Assembly: GCA_028285025.1 (NCBI GenBank)
Contig: JANQQH010000137.1
Coordinates: forward strand, 1 to 11,120
From: Hyphomicrobiaceae bacterium
Lineage (GTDB): Bacteria > Pseudomonadota > Alphaproteobacteria > Rhizobiales > HXMU1428-3
Direction of reading: 5' to 3'
Length of the DNA: 11,120 bases
Under the pieces are notes generated by a model. That model saw only the letters and a program-made list of their open reading frames with translations. It was not told where the DNA came from and ran no database searches. Below, piece by piece: positions 1 to 7,120 of this stretch (position 1 is the first letter of the stretch; each line of letters begins with the position of its first letter). Both the position numbers and the translations under genes were made by a program.

Positions 1-1
1 T

Positions 2-190
2 CAGGCCCTTAAAGCCTTGAAGAAGAAAATGCAAAGAGAAGGCATTTTCCGGGAAATGAAGCTTCGTAATTTTTATGAAAAACCTTCTGAAAAGCGGGCA
101 CGGGTGAAGGCTGAAGCCATTCGCCGCGCACGCAAATTGGCGCGCAAAAGAGCCCAGCGCGAAGGCCTTGTGCCAGGGCGCTCTCGTTAA
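2..190 (+). CDS. rpsU: 30S ribosomal protein S21, 3' part
   Basis: This is the C-terminal 62 residues of small-subunit ribosomal protein S21; the 5' end lies outside the window. The frame opens at base 2 and ends at TAA 188-190. It contains the family core: a basic helix ([13 protein letters not shown]), then the [17 protein letters not shown] segment, then a very Arg/Lys-rich tail ([17 protein letters not shown]) ending in PGRSR. S21 binds the 30S platform near the anti-Shine-Dalgarno region and takes part in initiation. The usual length is about 70 or more residues, so only a short N-terminal piece is missing. It runs toward the oppositely oriented asnB-like gene and probably has no functional link to it. 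Identification is secure; only the start cannot be seen. Confidence 0.95.
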   Translation, partial: QALKALKKKMQREGIFREMKLRNFYEKPSEKRARVKAEAIRRARKLARKRAQREGLVPGRSR

Positions 191-514
191 GATTTGGGAC
201 TTTAATTTCAGCCTCTTTTTGATATGAGCTTCCTTTTTTTAGAGAGATAGAGGCTGGAGGTTTGCGAGCAAATCTATTGCTCTCATCGCACTCTTTCCGT
301 TACAGCTCTATTTCAATAACAATTTCAAGGTCAGCTATTTTAGCTTTGCAACAGCAGGCGACAGTTAACAGCTGTGGTTTGCTGATGATGATAGAGGCTG
401 CTTTCCGTTAAGAAGCAGTCGAAGTTTCTTTGAATGAGACTGGGTAAAGATTGACCCAGTTCGGAAATAAATTTAGAAGGTTCATGTTCACTATTAATAG
501 TACGCTTTATATTA
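191..514. other. convergent intergenic region with short inverted repeats
   Basis: This 324-base stretch lies between two genes that end facing each other (rpsU and the asnB-like gene). I find no convincing gene in it. It holds several perfect short inverted repeats: CAGCCTCT at 209-216 with its complement at 249-256 (32-base loop), GAGCAA 266-271 with 277-282 (5-base loop), and ACTGGGT 439-445 with 454-460 (8-base loop). None is followed by a T-tract on either strand, so none is a textbook intrinsic terminator. The 439-460 hairpin is best placed to act downstream of the minus-strand operon. No tRNA or known RNA family is recognised. Confidence 0.5.
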
Positions 515-2539
515 TTAAGCGGGCTCTTGAGCAGTCCACCCAACTTTTTTAGCCATTTCTTCGGCAAATTTTGGGACATCTCTAACAATCAATTTTTCAT
601 GTAAAATTTGCACGCCAAGCATATGATTAATGATGGCATCAAGTTGAACTTTACGCGAGCGATCCGTCTCTTCATTTTGGGCTTCGTCGAGAACAGATTT
701 AACATTATCTCCATCCAGCAAACCAGTTTTTTGAGTTGCCTTCAATGAAAGATGTATCTCTGCTAGCTCCATCATTTTGGCCCATTTTTTTGGATTTACA
801 GTTGCTGGTGGCGCCATAAATGCAAACTTTTCTCTTTCATAAAGTGTTTTAGGCAAAAGGCCCTTCATTGCTTCTTTCAGTACATATTTTTCGGTGCGAT
901 TTTTAATGCGATGTGTTGGGGGAATGCGGGTAGCGGTTTCAGCAAAATGATGATCGAGAAAAGCGGGACGGGCCTCCATAGAATTTGCCATATCGACACG
1001 ATCTCCGCCCCATGTAAGAATTTGCCCCTCCAACATGGTTTTTGACCAGACATATTGAGCTTTATCTAGTGGATGGCGATTGTGAAGCATGGCAGGATTA
1101 AGACTATTCGCGATGGCTGCGCCTGGGGTATAATCTTTTAGACTTGCAACATAATCTTTATTCAAAACAAAACGAGCCGTTTGTTCGCACGCAAGCCAAG
1201 GTTGCAAGCAACTGGGAGTAAAGCCGATGGTTTCTGTTAAGGCTTTGTCCTGATATTCTTGGGCCGCTAGCATCGCCCCTTTGAAAAGTGTGTTACTAGC
1301 CCCCAACATCTCTTGCCATTGTTTGCGCTCCTCATCAGGCAGATGATCAAGCCCATGTAAAAACAGATCTTGACGAAAAGAAGGATAGCCCGCAAAAAGT
1401 TCGTCAGAGCCTTCCCCTGTGACCACCACACGATAATCGCATGAGCGCACATGACGGCTCATTAAAAATTTAGCAACAGCCAACGTGTTATAAATGGTTC
1501 GCTCGGCGTGCCAAACCGTCTCTTCAAAATGCCCATAAAGATCTGCACCATCAAGACGCAAAATATCTTGATCGGCTCCAGTCGCGAGTGCCATTTCCTG
1601 GGCTATGGGGGTTTCATCATAACACTTGTCAACAAAGCCGATGGTAAAGGCTTTGACCGGATCTTGGTGCATTGCGGCTGATAATCCGAGAATTGAGCAA
1701 CTATCAATACCACCAGAAAGATAACACCCGACAGGCACATCAGCTTCAAGGCGCAATCGCACAGCTTCAGTTAATCCTTCCCGGACCGTTTCGATGCTCT
1801 TGTCTTCTGATGTCTTTTTTTGATGATCGTCTTGTTCTGGGAATTCAAAATCCCAATAAGCACGTTCGGTAATTTTAAATTCTCTTCCGACCCTTTTAAA
1901 TGTGACGATATGGCCGGGCTTGACCTGACGTATCCCTTTATAAGGCGTGGTCCCGGGGACCATTACCTGCATTAACTGATGAAGCAGCCCTTCATTGTCA
2001 AAAGCACGCGGGACATCTGGATGCGCCATTACCACTTTGATCTCAGACCCAAAAACAACAGTTTCATTATGGACATAATAATATTGAGGTTTAATTCCAA
2101 ATCGATCACGCACCAGATGCAAGGCATCTTCTTCTTTATCATAAAGTGCAAAGGCAAATTCCCCGCGTAAATGCTTTAAAGTTTCATCTAAACCATAGCG
2201 CGGATAAAGATGAAGAATAATTTCACTATCTGACTTTGTTATAAACTTTGCCCCACGGCTTGTGAGGTCAGCCCGGATTCTTTTAAAGTCATAAAACTCA
2301 CCGTTGTGAGCAAGTAGTAAACGGTTATTAGAACTGCGAAACGGCTGGCGGGCGCGATCTTCATTAAGGTCAATGATGGTCAAGCGGGCATGTGAAAACC
2401 CCACCCCTCGATCATCCATCACCTCAACACCAAATCCATCAGGACCACGGTGATACTGAATGGCTGCCATGTTTGTGAGCAGATGACGAGAAATTGGCTT
2501 TGATTTATCGACGTGAAAAATTCCGGCAATGCCGCACAT
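515..2539 (-). CDS. asparagine synthetase (glutamine-hydrolysing) family protein
   Basis: This is a 674-residue AsnB-type amidotransferase. The N-terminal class II glutaminase domain (about 2-225) begins MCGIAGIF, giving the nucleophile Cys2 once Met is removed. It also has RGPDG (31-35) and the glutamine-pocket AHNGEFYDF (77-85). The synthetase domain has the PP-loop SGGIDS (275-280), GEGSDELFAGY (375-385) and SMEARPAFLDH (520-530). The known family reaction is ATP-dependent transfer of glutamine amide nitrogen to aspartate through an acyl-adenylate. The protein is longer than the roughly 550-640 residues usual for the family, with extra material around 390-500 and a long C-terminal tail. 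An SD-like AAAGAGAG precedes the ATG. It is the last gene of the minus-strand operon, 39 bases after the transcarbamylase gene. Because of that context I infer it may amidate something other than free aspartate, but ordinary AsnB activity is equally possible; I therefore give no symbol. Confidence 0.9.
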   Translation of the reverse strand: MCGIAGIFHVDKSKPISRHLLTNMAAIQYHRGPDGFGVEVMDDRGVGFSHARLTIIDLNEDRARQPFRSSNNRLLLAHNGEFYDFKRIRADLTSRGAKFITKSDSEIILHLYPRYGLDETLKHLRGEFAFALYDKEEDALHLVRDRFGIKPQYYYVHNETVVFGSEIKVVMAHPDVPRAFDNEGLLHQLMQVMVPGTTPYKGIRQVKPGHIVTFKRVGREFKITERAYWDFEFPEQDDHQKKTSEDKSIETVREGLTEAVRLRLEADVPVGCYLSGGIDSCSILGLSAAMHQDPVKAFTIGFVDKCYDETPIAQEMALATGADQDILRLDGADLYGHFEETVWHAERTIYNTLAVAKFLMSRHVRSCDYRVVVTGEGSDELFAGYPSFRQDLFLHGLDHLPDEERKQWQEMLGASNTLFKGAMLAAQEYQDKALTETIGFTPSCLQPWLACEQTARFVLNKDYVASLKDYTPGAAIANSLNPAMLHNRHPLDKAQYVWSKTMLEGQILTWGGDRVDMANSMEARPAFLDHHFAETATRIPPTHRIKNRTEKYVLKEAMKGLLPKTLYEREKFAFMAPPATVNPKKWAKMMELAEIHLSLKATQKTGLLDGDNVKSVLDEAQNEETDRSRKVQLDAIINHMLGVQILHEKLIVRDVPKFAEEMAKKVGWTAQEPA

Positions 2540-2578
2540 ACTATCTCTCTTTGTGTTGTTTATTAAATGATATGAGGT

Positions 2579-3676
2579 TTACAAAACATCCATGACGCGA
2601 TCTGTGCGCCTTGTAATGCAGGTAAGAAGCGCCATGCGAATGAAGACAGCACCGCGCGCCTGAGCAAAATACCAATTATGTGGCGTTTCATCGAGAGAGG
2701 TGTCAAGTTCATCACCACGGGCCAGCGGGTGCAAGATAATCGCTCCCTTTTTTAAAGGAGATGAAGCATTTAGCTTAAAACCTTCCCCTATGGTTTCAAT
2801 ATCATCGTCGACCCAAGAAATGGTATTAATGTAAATAACATCCATTTCATGCAAACAATCACTTAACATAGTTTTCGTGTGGATTTTTAACCCATCTTCT
2901 TCTAATTTTTCTTTTTGCCCTGGTGAAAAAAGCTCTTCCGTTTGGCCATCATGTATAATAACAACTTCAGCAATGGCATCTGCAAATCGACTAAGCAAAG
3001 TTAACAAACTGCGAATGGTACGCATCTTTGAAGGGACCCCGACGATACAAATTTTTATGCCCTGTGAATCGCCCATCATAATCTCAGGACGCCATTTCAA
3101 AATGGTATAAACGTCGGCGAGTGCTTGTGTGGGGTGTTCATCTGTCCCATTGCCTGCATTGATGATCGGAATCCTGAGCGATTCCATCATTTCCACGACA
3201 GAGTTTTCATCATTGTCACGCAAGACAACACAGTCCCCGTAATTGTTAAACATTTCACCAATGTCATAAAGGCTTTCACCTTTGGCAATCCCTGTTGTAG
3301 AGCGATCTGTAATTGACATGATATCGCCTCCAAGCCGATGCCAAGCACTTTCAAAACTGAGCCGTGTTCTGGTACTCGGTTCATAAAAAGCACTAATCAT
3401 GATCTTGCCTTTGAGCGGCGTTGAAAAACGATCAGGATTAGATTCATATTTTGCGGATAGGCGAAACAATTGCAACAGAGTTTGTTTTTCAAATTGGGCG
3501 GCGGTTGCGATGTGTTTATTGGATAACTCCTTTAAGACATCGTGCTCTTCGGGAATTTTGCGTAACAAATCCTTCGGGTGTGCATCTCCATACACATCCG
3601 GTGTTTCTGGCTCAAACTCAACGGCTCCAGCTTCTAGAGCAAGCTCTGCTTCTTGAATATTACTTTTATTTACCAA
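2579..3676 (-). CDS. aspartate-carbamoyltransferase-like transcarbamylase, substrate uncertain
   Basis: This 365-residue protein belongs to the aspartate/ornithine carbamoyltransferase family. Carbamoyl-phosphate elements are intact: STRTR (101-105), the 80s-loop equivalent TTGIAKGES with Lys132, Arg153, HPTQ (181-184) and Arg219. The C-terminal TPHNWYFAQARGAVFIRMALL matches PyrB closely in style. Two things are odd. Where E. coli PyrB has TRVQ (Arg229 and Gln231 contact aspartate), this has NTIS (284-287), and HPLPR has become HPLAR (316-320). An N-terminal extension of about 45 acidic residues precedes the catalytic core. The only usable start is TTG at 3676, inside the end of the preceding small gene (TTGGTAA), which suggests translational coupling. 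I infer a transcarbamylase for a different amine, or one working in the phosphorolytic direction, rather than pyrimidine synthesis. A divergent true ATCase cannot be excluded. Confidence 0.85.
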   Translation of the reverse strand: MVNKSNIQEAELALEAGAVEFEPETPDVYGDAHPKDLLRKIPEEHDVLKELSNKHIATAAQFEKQTLLQLFRLSAKYESNPDRFSTPLKGKIMISAFYEPSTRTRLSFESAWHRLGGDIMSITDRSTTGIAKGESLYDIGEMFNNYGDCVVLRDNDENSVVEMMESLRIPIINAGNGTDEHPTQALADVYTILKWRPEIMMGDSQGIKICIVGVPSKMRTIRSLLTLLSRFADAIAEVVIIHDGQTEELFSPGQKEKLEEDGLKIHTKTMLSDCLHEMDVIYINTISWVDDDIETIGEGFKLNASSPLKKGAIILHPLARGDELDTSLDETPHNWYFAQARGAVFIRMALLTCITRRTDRVMDVL

Positions 3677-3789
3677 AGTTTTTTCTCTTTCAAATCTTTA
3701 AGCATGAGATAGATCAGAACAATCGGAGCAATGAGGCTCAACCCTAAAGCAAGTAAGACTAAAAATGACAAACCAAAAACACTAATCAT
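3670..3789 (-). CDS. 39-residue membrane protein, possible symporter accessory subunit
   Basis: This small gene encodes 39 residues and fills the gap between the symporter and transcarbamylase genes. It starts with ATG at 3789-3787, inside the last codons of the symporter gene (AATGATTAG, an 8-base overlap), and stops with TAA at 3672-3670, overlapping the TTG start of the next gene by 7 bases. The product is one hydrophobic helix (about residues 3-30, MISVFGLSFLVLLALG onward) followed by a charged tail, KDLKEKKLW. The nested overlaps at both ends and the clean topology argue that it is real. Small single-helix partner proteins are known beside several SSS and NSS sodium symporters; I infer this is one for the upstream symporter. 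I do not recognise a named family. Confidence 0.7.
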   Translation of the reverse strand: MISVFGLSFLVLLALGLSLIAPIVLIYLMLKDLKEKKLW

Positions 3790-5224
3790 TATGATTTCCT
3801 ATCTTTGATTGTTTGCTCTCATCAAGACTGGACCAGTCAAACGTGTCTTTTGCATAGAAGGCTGGCAGCATAATTAAAAACGACACCCCAGCTGAAACGA
3901 GAGCAGCCACATAGAACCCAATGGCAAAATAGGAATAAAGCCCAATGGTTGTGCCAAGAACCATAGCCAGAGCGGCCTGAAAACCTGTTCCACGTCGATA
4001 TAAGAGACCAATCACAATCGGCCAAATGGTGCTCGCAACAAAGGCACCGGTAAAATAAAGCAGTTCGCCGAGTGTCGTGAGCCTCGGTAAACAAAGCAAC
4101 CAAGTAAAAATACCAAGACCGATAATCACGAATAGCGCAACTTTTCTTAATTCGCTGTCCGTCGCTTGGCCCCGCAAATGACCTTTATAAATATCTTTTA
4201 CAATCAGATCACTTGTGGCGGCGAGCAAACTATCAAGACTTGAAGCAAGCGCCGAGAAAACAACAATAAAAACCAGCAAAGCCCCGGCAAGCCCAAATAA
4301 TTTGCCAGCAACGAGCGGGGCTACCATATCTGGTGACGGCACATTGATCCCTATGGCAGGGGCTGCCAAAGCAATAAAACCAGCAACGATGGGAATAGGC
4401 AGCCAGAAAATGCCAGCGAGAAGATAGGCTTTAAACCCTTTACCTGGTGCAAAGGCAAAAGCCCGTGACCACCAAACATTGGAGTGAAAAATTTCACCAA
4501 TGCCGAAGAAGAGGTTGTTAAACAGAAACATAATGGCCGCTGGAAGCAAAAAGCTTAACAGTTCTGGGTGGTCGCTTGCAAGTTTGGTATGAATAGCTTC
4601 AAAGCCCACTTTTTGGATCACCAAAACAGCCAGAATAACAACACCAACAATAATGATGATGGTTTGCACGAAGTCCGTGCCTATCACCGCACGCAAGCCA
4701 CCGAATGCCGTATAAAGTGTACAGATGACAACAATGACGGTCATACCATAGACATAGGGTATGCCAGAGAGAGCAGTGATTAAGATTCCTCCAGCCATAC
4801 CTAGACTAATTAGCCACCCAAGTGCATAAAAGAAGGATATGATGAGAAATACCCGCCAAGCCAGTGTCCCGTAGCGTAGGCGAATAAAATCACCGCTTGT
4901 ATACCCATTGGGCATGAGTGTGCGAATGCGCTCTGCGAGAGGGGCGAACAATAATAATCCGACAGCCCCAAGCGAATAACCAACCATACCCCACAGCCCG
5001 AGCTGATAAGCCAATTGTGGGGCTGTCATCGTGGTATTGCTTGTCACCCAAGTGGCCATTGCGGTGGCAACAGCGAGCCCGAGTCCGACATTGCGCCCAG
5101 CTAACATATAGTCGTCAAGTGATTTATTCGCGCGCCCAAGCCACCAGCCAAGAAAAACCCAAAAACATGAAAAAATACCAATGACCAACCAGGCGGTTGT
5201 AACTGGGAGAACAACGTCATTCAT
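3782..5224 (-). CDS. SSS-family sodium/solute symporter, DUR3-like
   Basis: This is a 480-residue inner-membrane transporter of the solute:sodium symporter family, with about 13 hydrophobic segments from residue 10 to 465. Family marks are DDYMLAGRNVG (37-47), the SSS signature YTAFGGLRAVIGTDFVQ (171-187) and FSALASSLDSLLAATSDLI (323-341), where the conserved small hydroxyl residues of the Na2 site lie. Several stretches recall the urea transporter DUR3 from memory: TWVTSNTTMTAPQLAYQLG (58-76), the APLAERIRTLMPNGYT segment (94-109), and the DSLLAATSDLIVKDIYKG region (331-348). I therefore favour a urea, ureido or amide substrate, but this is a resemblance, not an alignment. The ATG overlaps the stop of the Fn3-protein gene by one base (TGATG), with AGGAG just upstream. 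The 3' end overlaps the 39-residue gene. Confidence 0.88.
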   Translation of the reverse strand: MNDVVLPVTTAWLVIGIFSCFWVFLGWWLGRANKSLDDYMLAGRNVGLGLAVATAMATWVTSNTTMTAPQLAYQLGLWGMVGYSLGAVGLLLFAPLAERIRTLMPNGYTSGDFIRLRYGTLAWRVFLIISFFYALGWLISLGMAGGILITALSGIPYVYGMTVIVVICTLYTAFGGLRAVIGTDFVQTIIIIVGVVILAVLVIQKVGFEAIHTKLASDHPELLSFLLPAAIMFLFNNLFFGIGEIFHSNVWWSRAFAFAPGKGFKAYLLAGIFWLPIPIVAGFIALAAPAIGINVPSPDMVAPLVAGKLFGLAGALLVFIVVFSALASSLDSLLAATSDLIVKDIYKGHLRGQATDSELRKVALFVIIGLGIFTWLLCLPRLTTLGELLYFTGAFVASTIWPIVIGLLYRRGTGFQAALAMVLGTTIGLYSYFAIGFYVAALVSAGVSFLIMLPAFYAKDTFDWSSLDESKQSKIGNHND

Positions 5225-5685
5225 CAGCCGTCTCCTCGCACTTCTTTAAGCCGTGAAGATCTTAATAAAAGCCCACATAAAATCAGAAATAAAACAAATC
5301 CCGCGGCAAAAAAAGCATATGCCTTCCAAAGGGCATGATGTTCGATAACAACCGTTAAAGGCTCAGACCATTCTCCCTGCTCTGCTCGCAAACGGAAAAT
5401 ATAGTCCCCATTTTTAAGGCCCGTCAGTGTACTGGCTGTATCACGCCCTTCATAGAGGGTGATCCACGTCCCATTCTTTTTCATCTGAAGTGTGTATGCG
5501 CTATCAGCTTTCCCGCTCCAATCAAGAATGATAAAACCTGCAGTACCGCCATTATTTTTGATAGAAAGAGGTACGGCGCTGGCAGGAGAGAGGGGTATGA
5601 CCCCATAGACAAAAACTCCCGTTACAAAAACGAGAGTTAGGAAAAACGGTTTGTACGTTCTTAAGAAGATAACTAAATATTTTCT
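5224..5685 (-). CDS. Fn3-like, signal-peptide and C-terminally anchored membrane protein; start unclear
   Basis: The open frame runs from just after TAG 5688-5686 to TGA 5226-5224, up to 153 residues. Counting from the frame opening, it has a signal-peptide-like stretch (FLRTYKPFFLTLVFVTG at 7-23, likely cleavage after SPASA near 37). A fibronectin-type-III-like beta domain follows (about 38-117), with DWSGKADSAYTLQ, GTWITLYEGRD, GLKNGDYIFRLRA and GEWSEPLTVVIEHH. A transmembrane helix comes next (about 119-142), then a short basic tail (RSSRLKEVRGDG). This implies a periplasmic domain anchored in the inner membrane. The frame has no ATG, GTG or TTG before the ATG at 5484, which would delete the signal and half the domain. 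The true start is therefore a rare codon (ATC or TTA near 5676-5668), or an indel or sequence error hides it. It overlaps the symporter start by one base, suggesting a joint transport function. Confidence 0.65.
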   Translation of the reverse strand, partial: RKYLVIFLRTYKPFFLTLVFVTGVFVYGVIPLSPASAVPLSIKNNGGTAGFIILDWSGKADSAYTLQMKKNGTWITLYEGRDTASTLTGLKNGDYIFRLRAEQGEWSEPLTVVIEHHALWKAYAFFAAGFVLFLILCGLLLRSSRLKEVRGDG

Positions 5686-5859
5686 CTAGTTTATTTTTTG
5701 ACTATGACAGCATCAGCAGTAAGCCATTTCCACTTATAAAGATAAATAGCATAAAATAAATATCCTTTCAAATTTGATTGAAGTTTAAGGCAAATTGATT
5801 TTTAGTTGTAGACAAATTCGAATCCGTCCCCTTGAAAAGACAAAGCAAAGAAATCAATC
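5686..5859. promoter_or_regulatory. divergent promoter region with 22-base-phased CAAATT repeats
   Basis: This AT-rich stretch separates the minus-strand transporter operon from the plus-strand hydrolase operon and must hold both promoters. CAAATT occurs at 5769, 5791 and 5813, exactly 22 bases apart (about two helical turns). The first two 22-base units agree at 14 of 22 positions by hand, which could indicate regulator half-sites. A weak plus-strand promoter candidate is TTGAAG 5778-5783 and TTTAGT 5801-5806 with a 17-base spacer. On the minus strand, TTGAAA is followed 17 bases later by TATTTA in an extended TGCTATTTA context. None of these is strong. No regulator gene is adjacent. Confidence 0.4.
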
Positions 5860-7098
5860 ATGTCAGAGTTAAAAATCAATAGCCAGCGCCTGCGCAAAGA
5901 TTTACAGGCTCTGTCTCAAATCGGTCTGAGACATGATCACGGTATTTACCGAATGGCATTTAGTAAAGGTGACCTTGCAGGTCGTGATTGGTTTTTGCAG
6001 CAAATTAATGATGCTGGACTTACAGCACACCAAGATGGGGCTGCCAACATTTGCGCGCGGCTTGGTTGGGATGATTATGAAACACCAAATGTGATTGCTG
6101 GATCGCATTTAGATACAGTTCCTGGGGCCGGACATCTAGATGGCGCGCTTGGCGTTGTGGCGGCACTTGAGGCGTTACGCGTTTTTAAGGAACAAAATGT
6201 TGCCCTTACTTGTCCCGTTGAGGCTATTTCTTTTACCGATGAAGAGGGGCGATTTGGAGGGTTGTTTGGTTCACAATCCATGGCCGGGCTGGTCACACCT
6301 GAGTATCTTCACAATGCGATTGATCTCGAAGGATATGCTTTAACAACTGCGATGAAGGATTGCGGTTTCAACGCTCTTGATGCCCTTCATACGCAAAGAC
6401 GCCCAGGCAGCATTCGCGCTTATGTCGAACTTCATATTGAGCAAGGCCCCGTTCTAGACCGCAAAGCGTTAGCTATTGGCGTTGTTGAAGCGATAACGGG
6501 CTTGATCAAGTGGGAGATTACTTTAAATGGGACGGCCAATCATGCCGGGACAACCCCTATGGACATGCGAAAAGATGCGTTCCAAGGTCTTGCTGAATTT
6601 GCCAGTCAAATTGAGCGTGTCTTAAGCGAATTTGGTTCCCCTCGCTCTGTGGCAACGGTGGGAACGGTTGCATTAACACCTGGTGCCGCGAATGTCGTTC
6701 CTGGACAGGCTGTTTTTTCACTTGAGATAAGGGATACTGATCAAAAAATTCTGGATGATTTGGCAGATGCGTTCCGTCGGGTTCTCTCCGCGATCGCCCG
6801 TCGTAGAGATCTTATGTTTGAATTTAATGTGCTTAGCCGTATTGAGCCGGTTGCATGTTCGCCCAAAATCATTGATGCTATTTATGAATCGGTCCAAGCA
6901 GCTGATGTCCGCTATACAAAGCTACATAGCGGGGCAGCACATGATGCCCAAATCATTGCTAATATCGCGCCGGCCGGTATGATTTTTGTTCCCAGTAAAG
7001 ATGGAAGAAGCCATTCAACTGCAGAGTGGACCGCGTGGGAAGATATTGAGGCGGGAGCCAATATCCTGCTCAATACAATGAGACGATTAGCAGGCTGA
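5860..7098 (+). CDS. M20-family N-carbamoyl-L-amino-acid / allantoate amidohydrolase
   Basis: This 412-residue zinc-dependent amidohydrolase belongs to the carbamoylase/allantoate amidohydrolase/beta-ureidopropionase branch of M20. Metal and catalytic positions are visible: GSHLDTVP (His83), GHLDGALGVV (bridging Asp94), DEEGRFGG (Glu128, Glu129), ELHIEQGPVLD (His192) and SHSTAEWT (His386). The dimerisation-domain insert holds NGTANHAGTTPMDMRKDA (223-240), and the substrate-loop motif HSGAAHDAQ is at 356-364. The family hydrolyses N-carbamoyl amino acids, 3-ureidopropionate or allantoate, releasing CO2 and ammonia (or ureidoglycine). The sequence does not let me choose among them. The length is normal and all key residues are present. 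The ATG at 5860 has only a weak purine-rich upstream element. It is the first gene of the plus-strand operon, 22 bases before the cysteine hydrolase gene. Confidence 0.9.
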   Translation: MSELKINSQRLRKDLQALSQIGLRHDHGIYRMAFSKGDLAGRDWFLQQINDAGLTAHQDGAANICARLGWDDYETPNVIAGSHLDTVPGAGHLDGALGVVAALEALRVFKEQNVALTCPVEAISFTDEEGRFGGLFGSQSMAGLVTPEYLHNAIDLEGYALTTAMKDCGFNALDALHTQRRPGSIRAYVELHIEQGPVLDRKALAIGVVEAITGLIKWEITLNGTANHAGTTPMDMRKDAFQGLAEFASQIERVLSEFGSPRSVATVGTVALTPGAANVVPGQAVFSLEIRDTDQKILDDLADAFRRVLSAIARRRDLMFEFNVLSRIEPVACSPKIIDAIYESVQAADVRYTKLHSGAAHDAQIIANIAPAGMIFVPSKDGRSHSTAEWTAWEDIEAGANILLNTMRRLAG

Positions 7099-7120
7099 AT
7101 AAAAAAGACAGCCATCAAAA

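Noticed and set aside
209..256. Inverted repeat CAGCCTCT/AGAGGCTG as an rpsU terminator
   Set aside because: The 32-base loop and the lack of a T-tract after the second arm do not fit an intrinsic terminator.
340..588. Minus-strand frame of 82 codons overlapping the end of the asnB-like gene
   Set aside because: It overlaps the coding end of the asnB-like gene in another frame, has low-complexity content and no recognisable domain or ribosome-binding site.
3451..3747. Plus-strand frame of 98 codons opposite the transcarbamylase start and the 39-residue gene
   Set aside because: It is antisense to two genes that are better supported by motifs and overlaps; no recognisable features.
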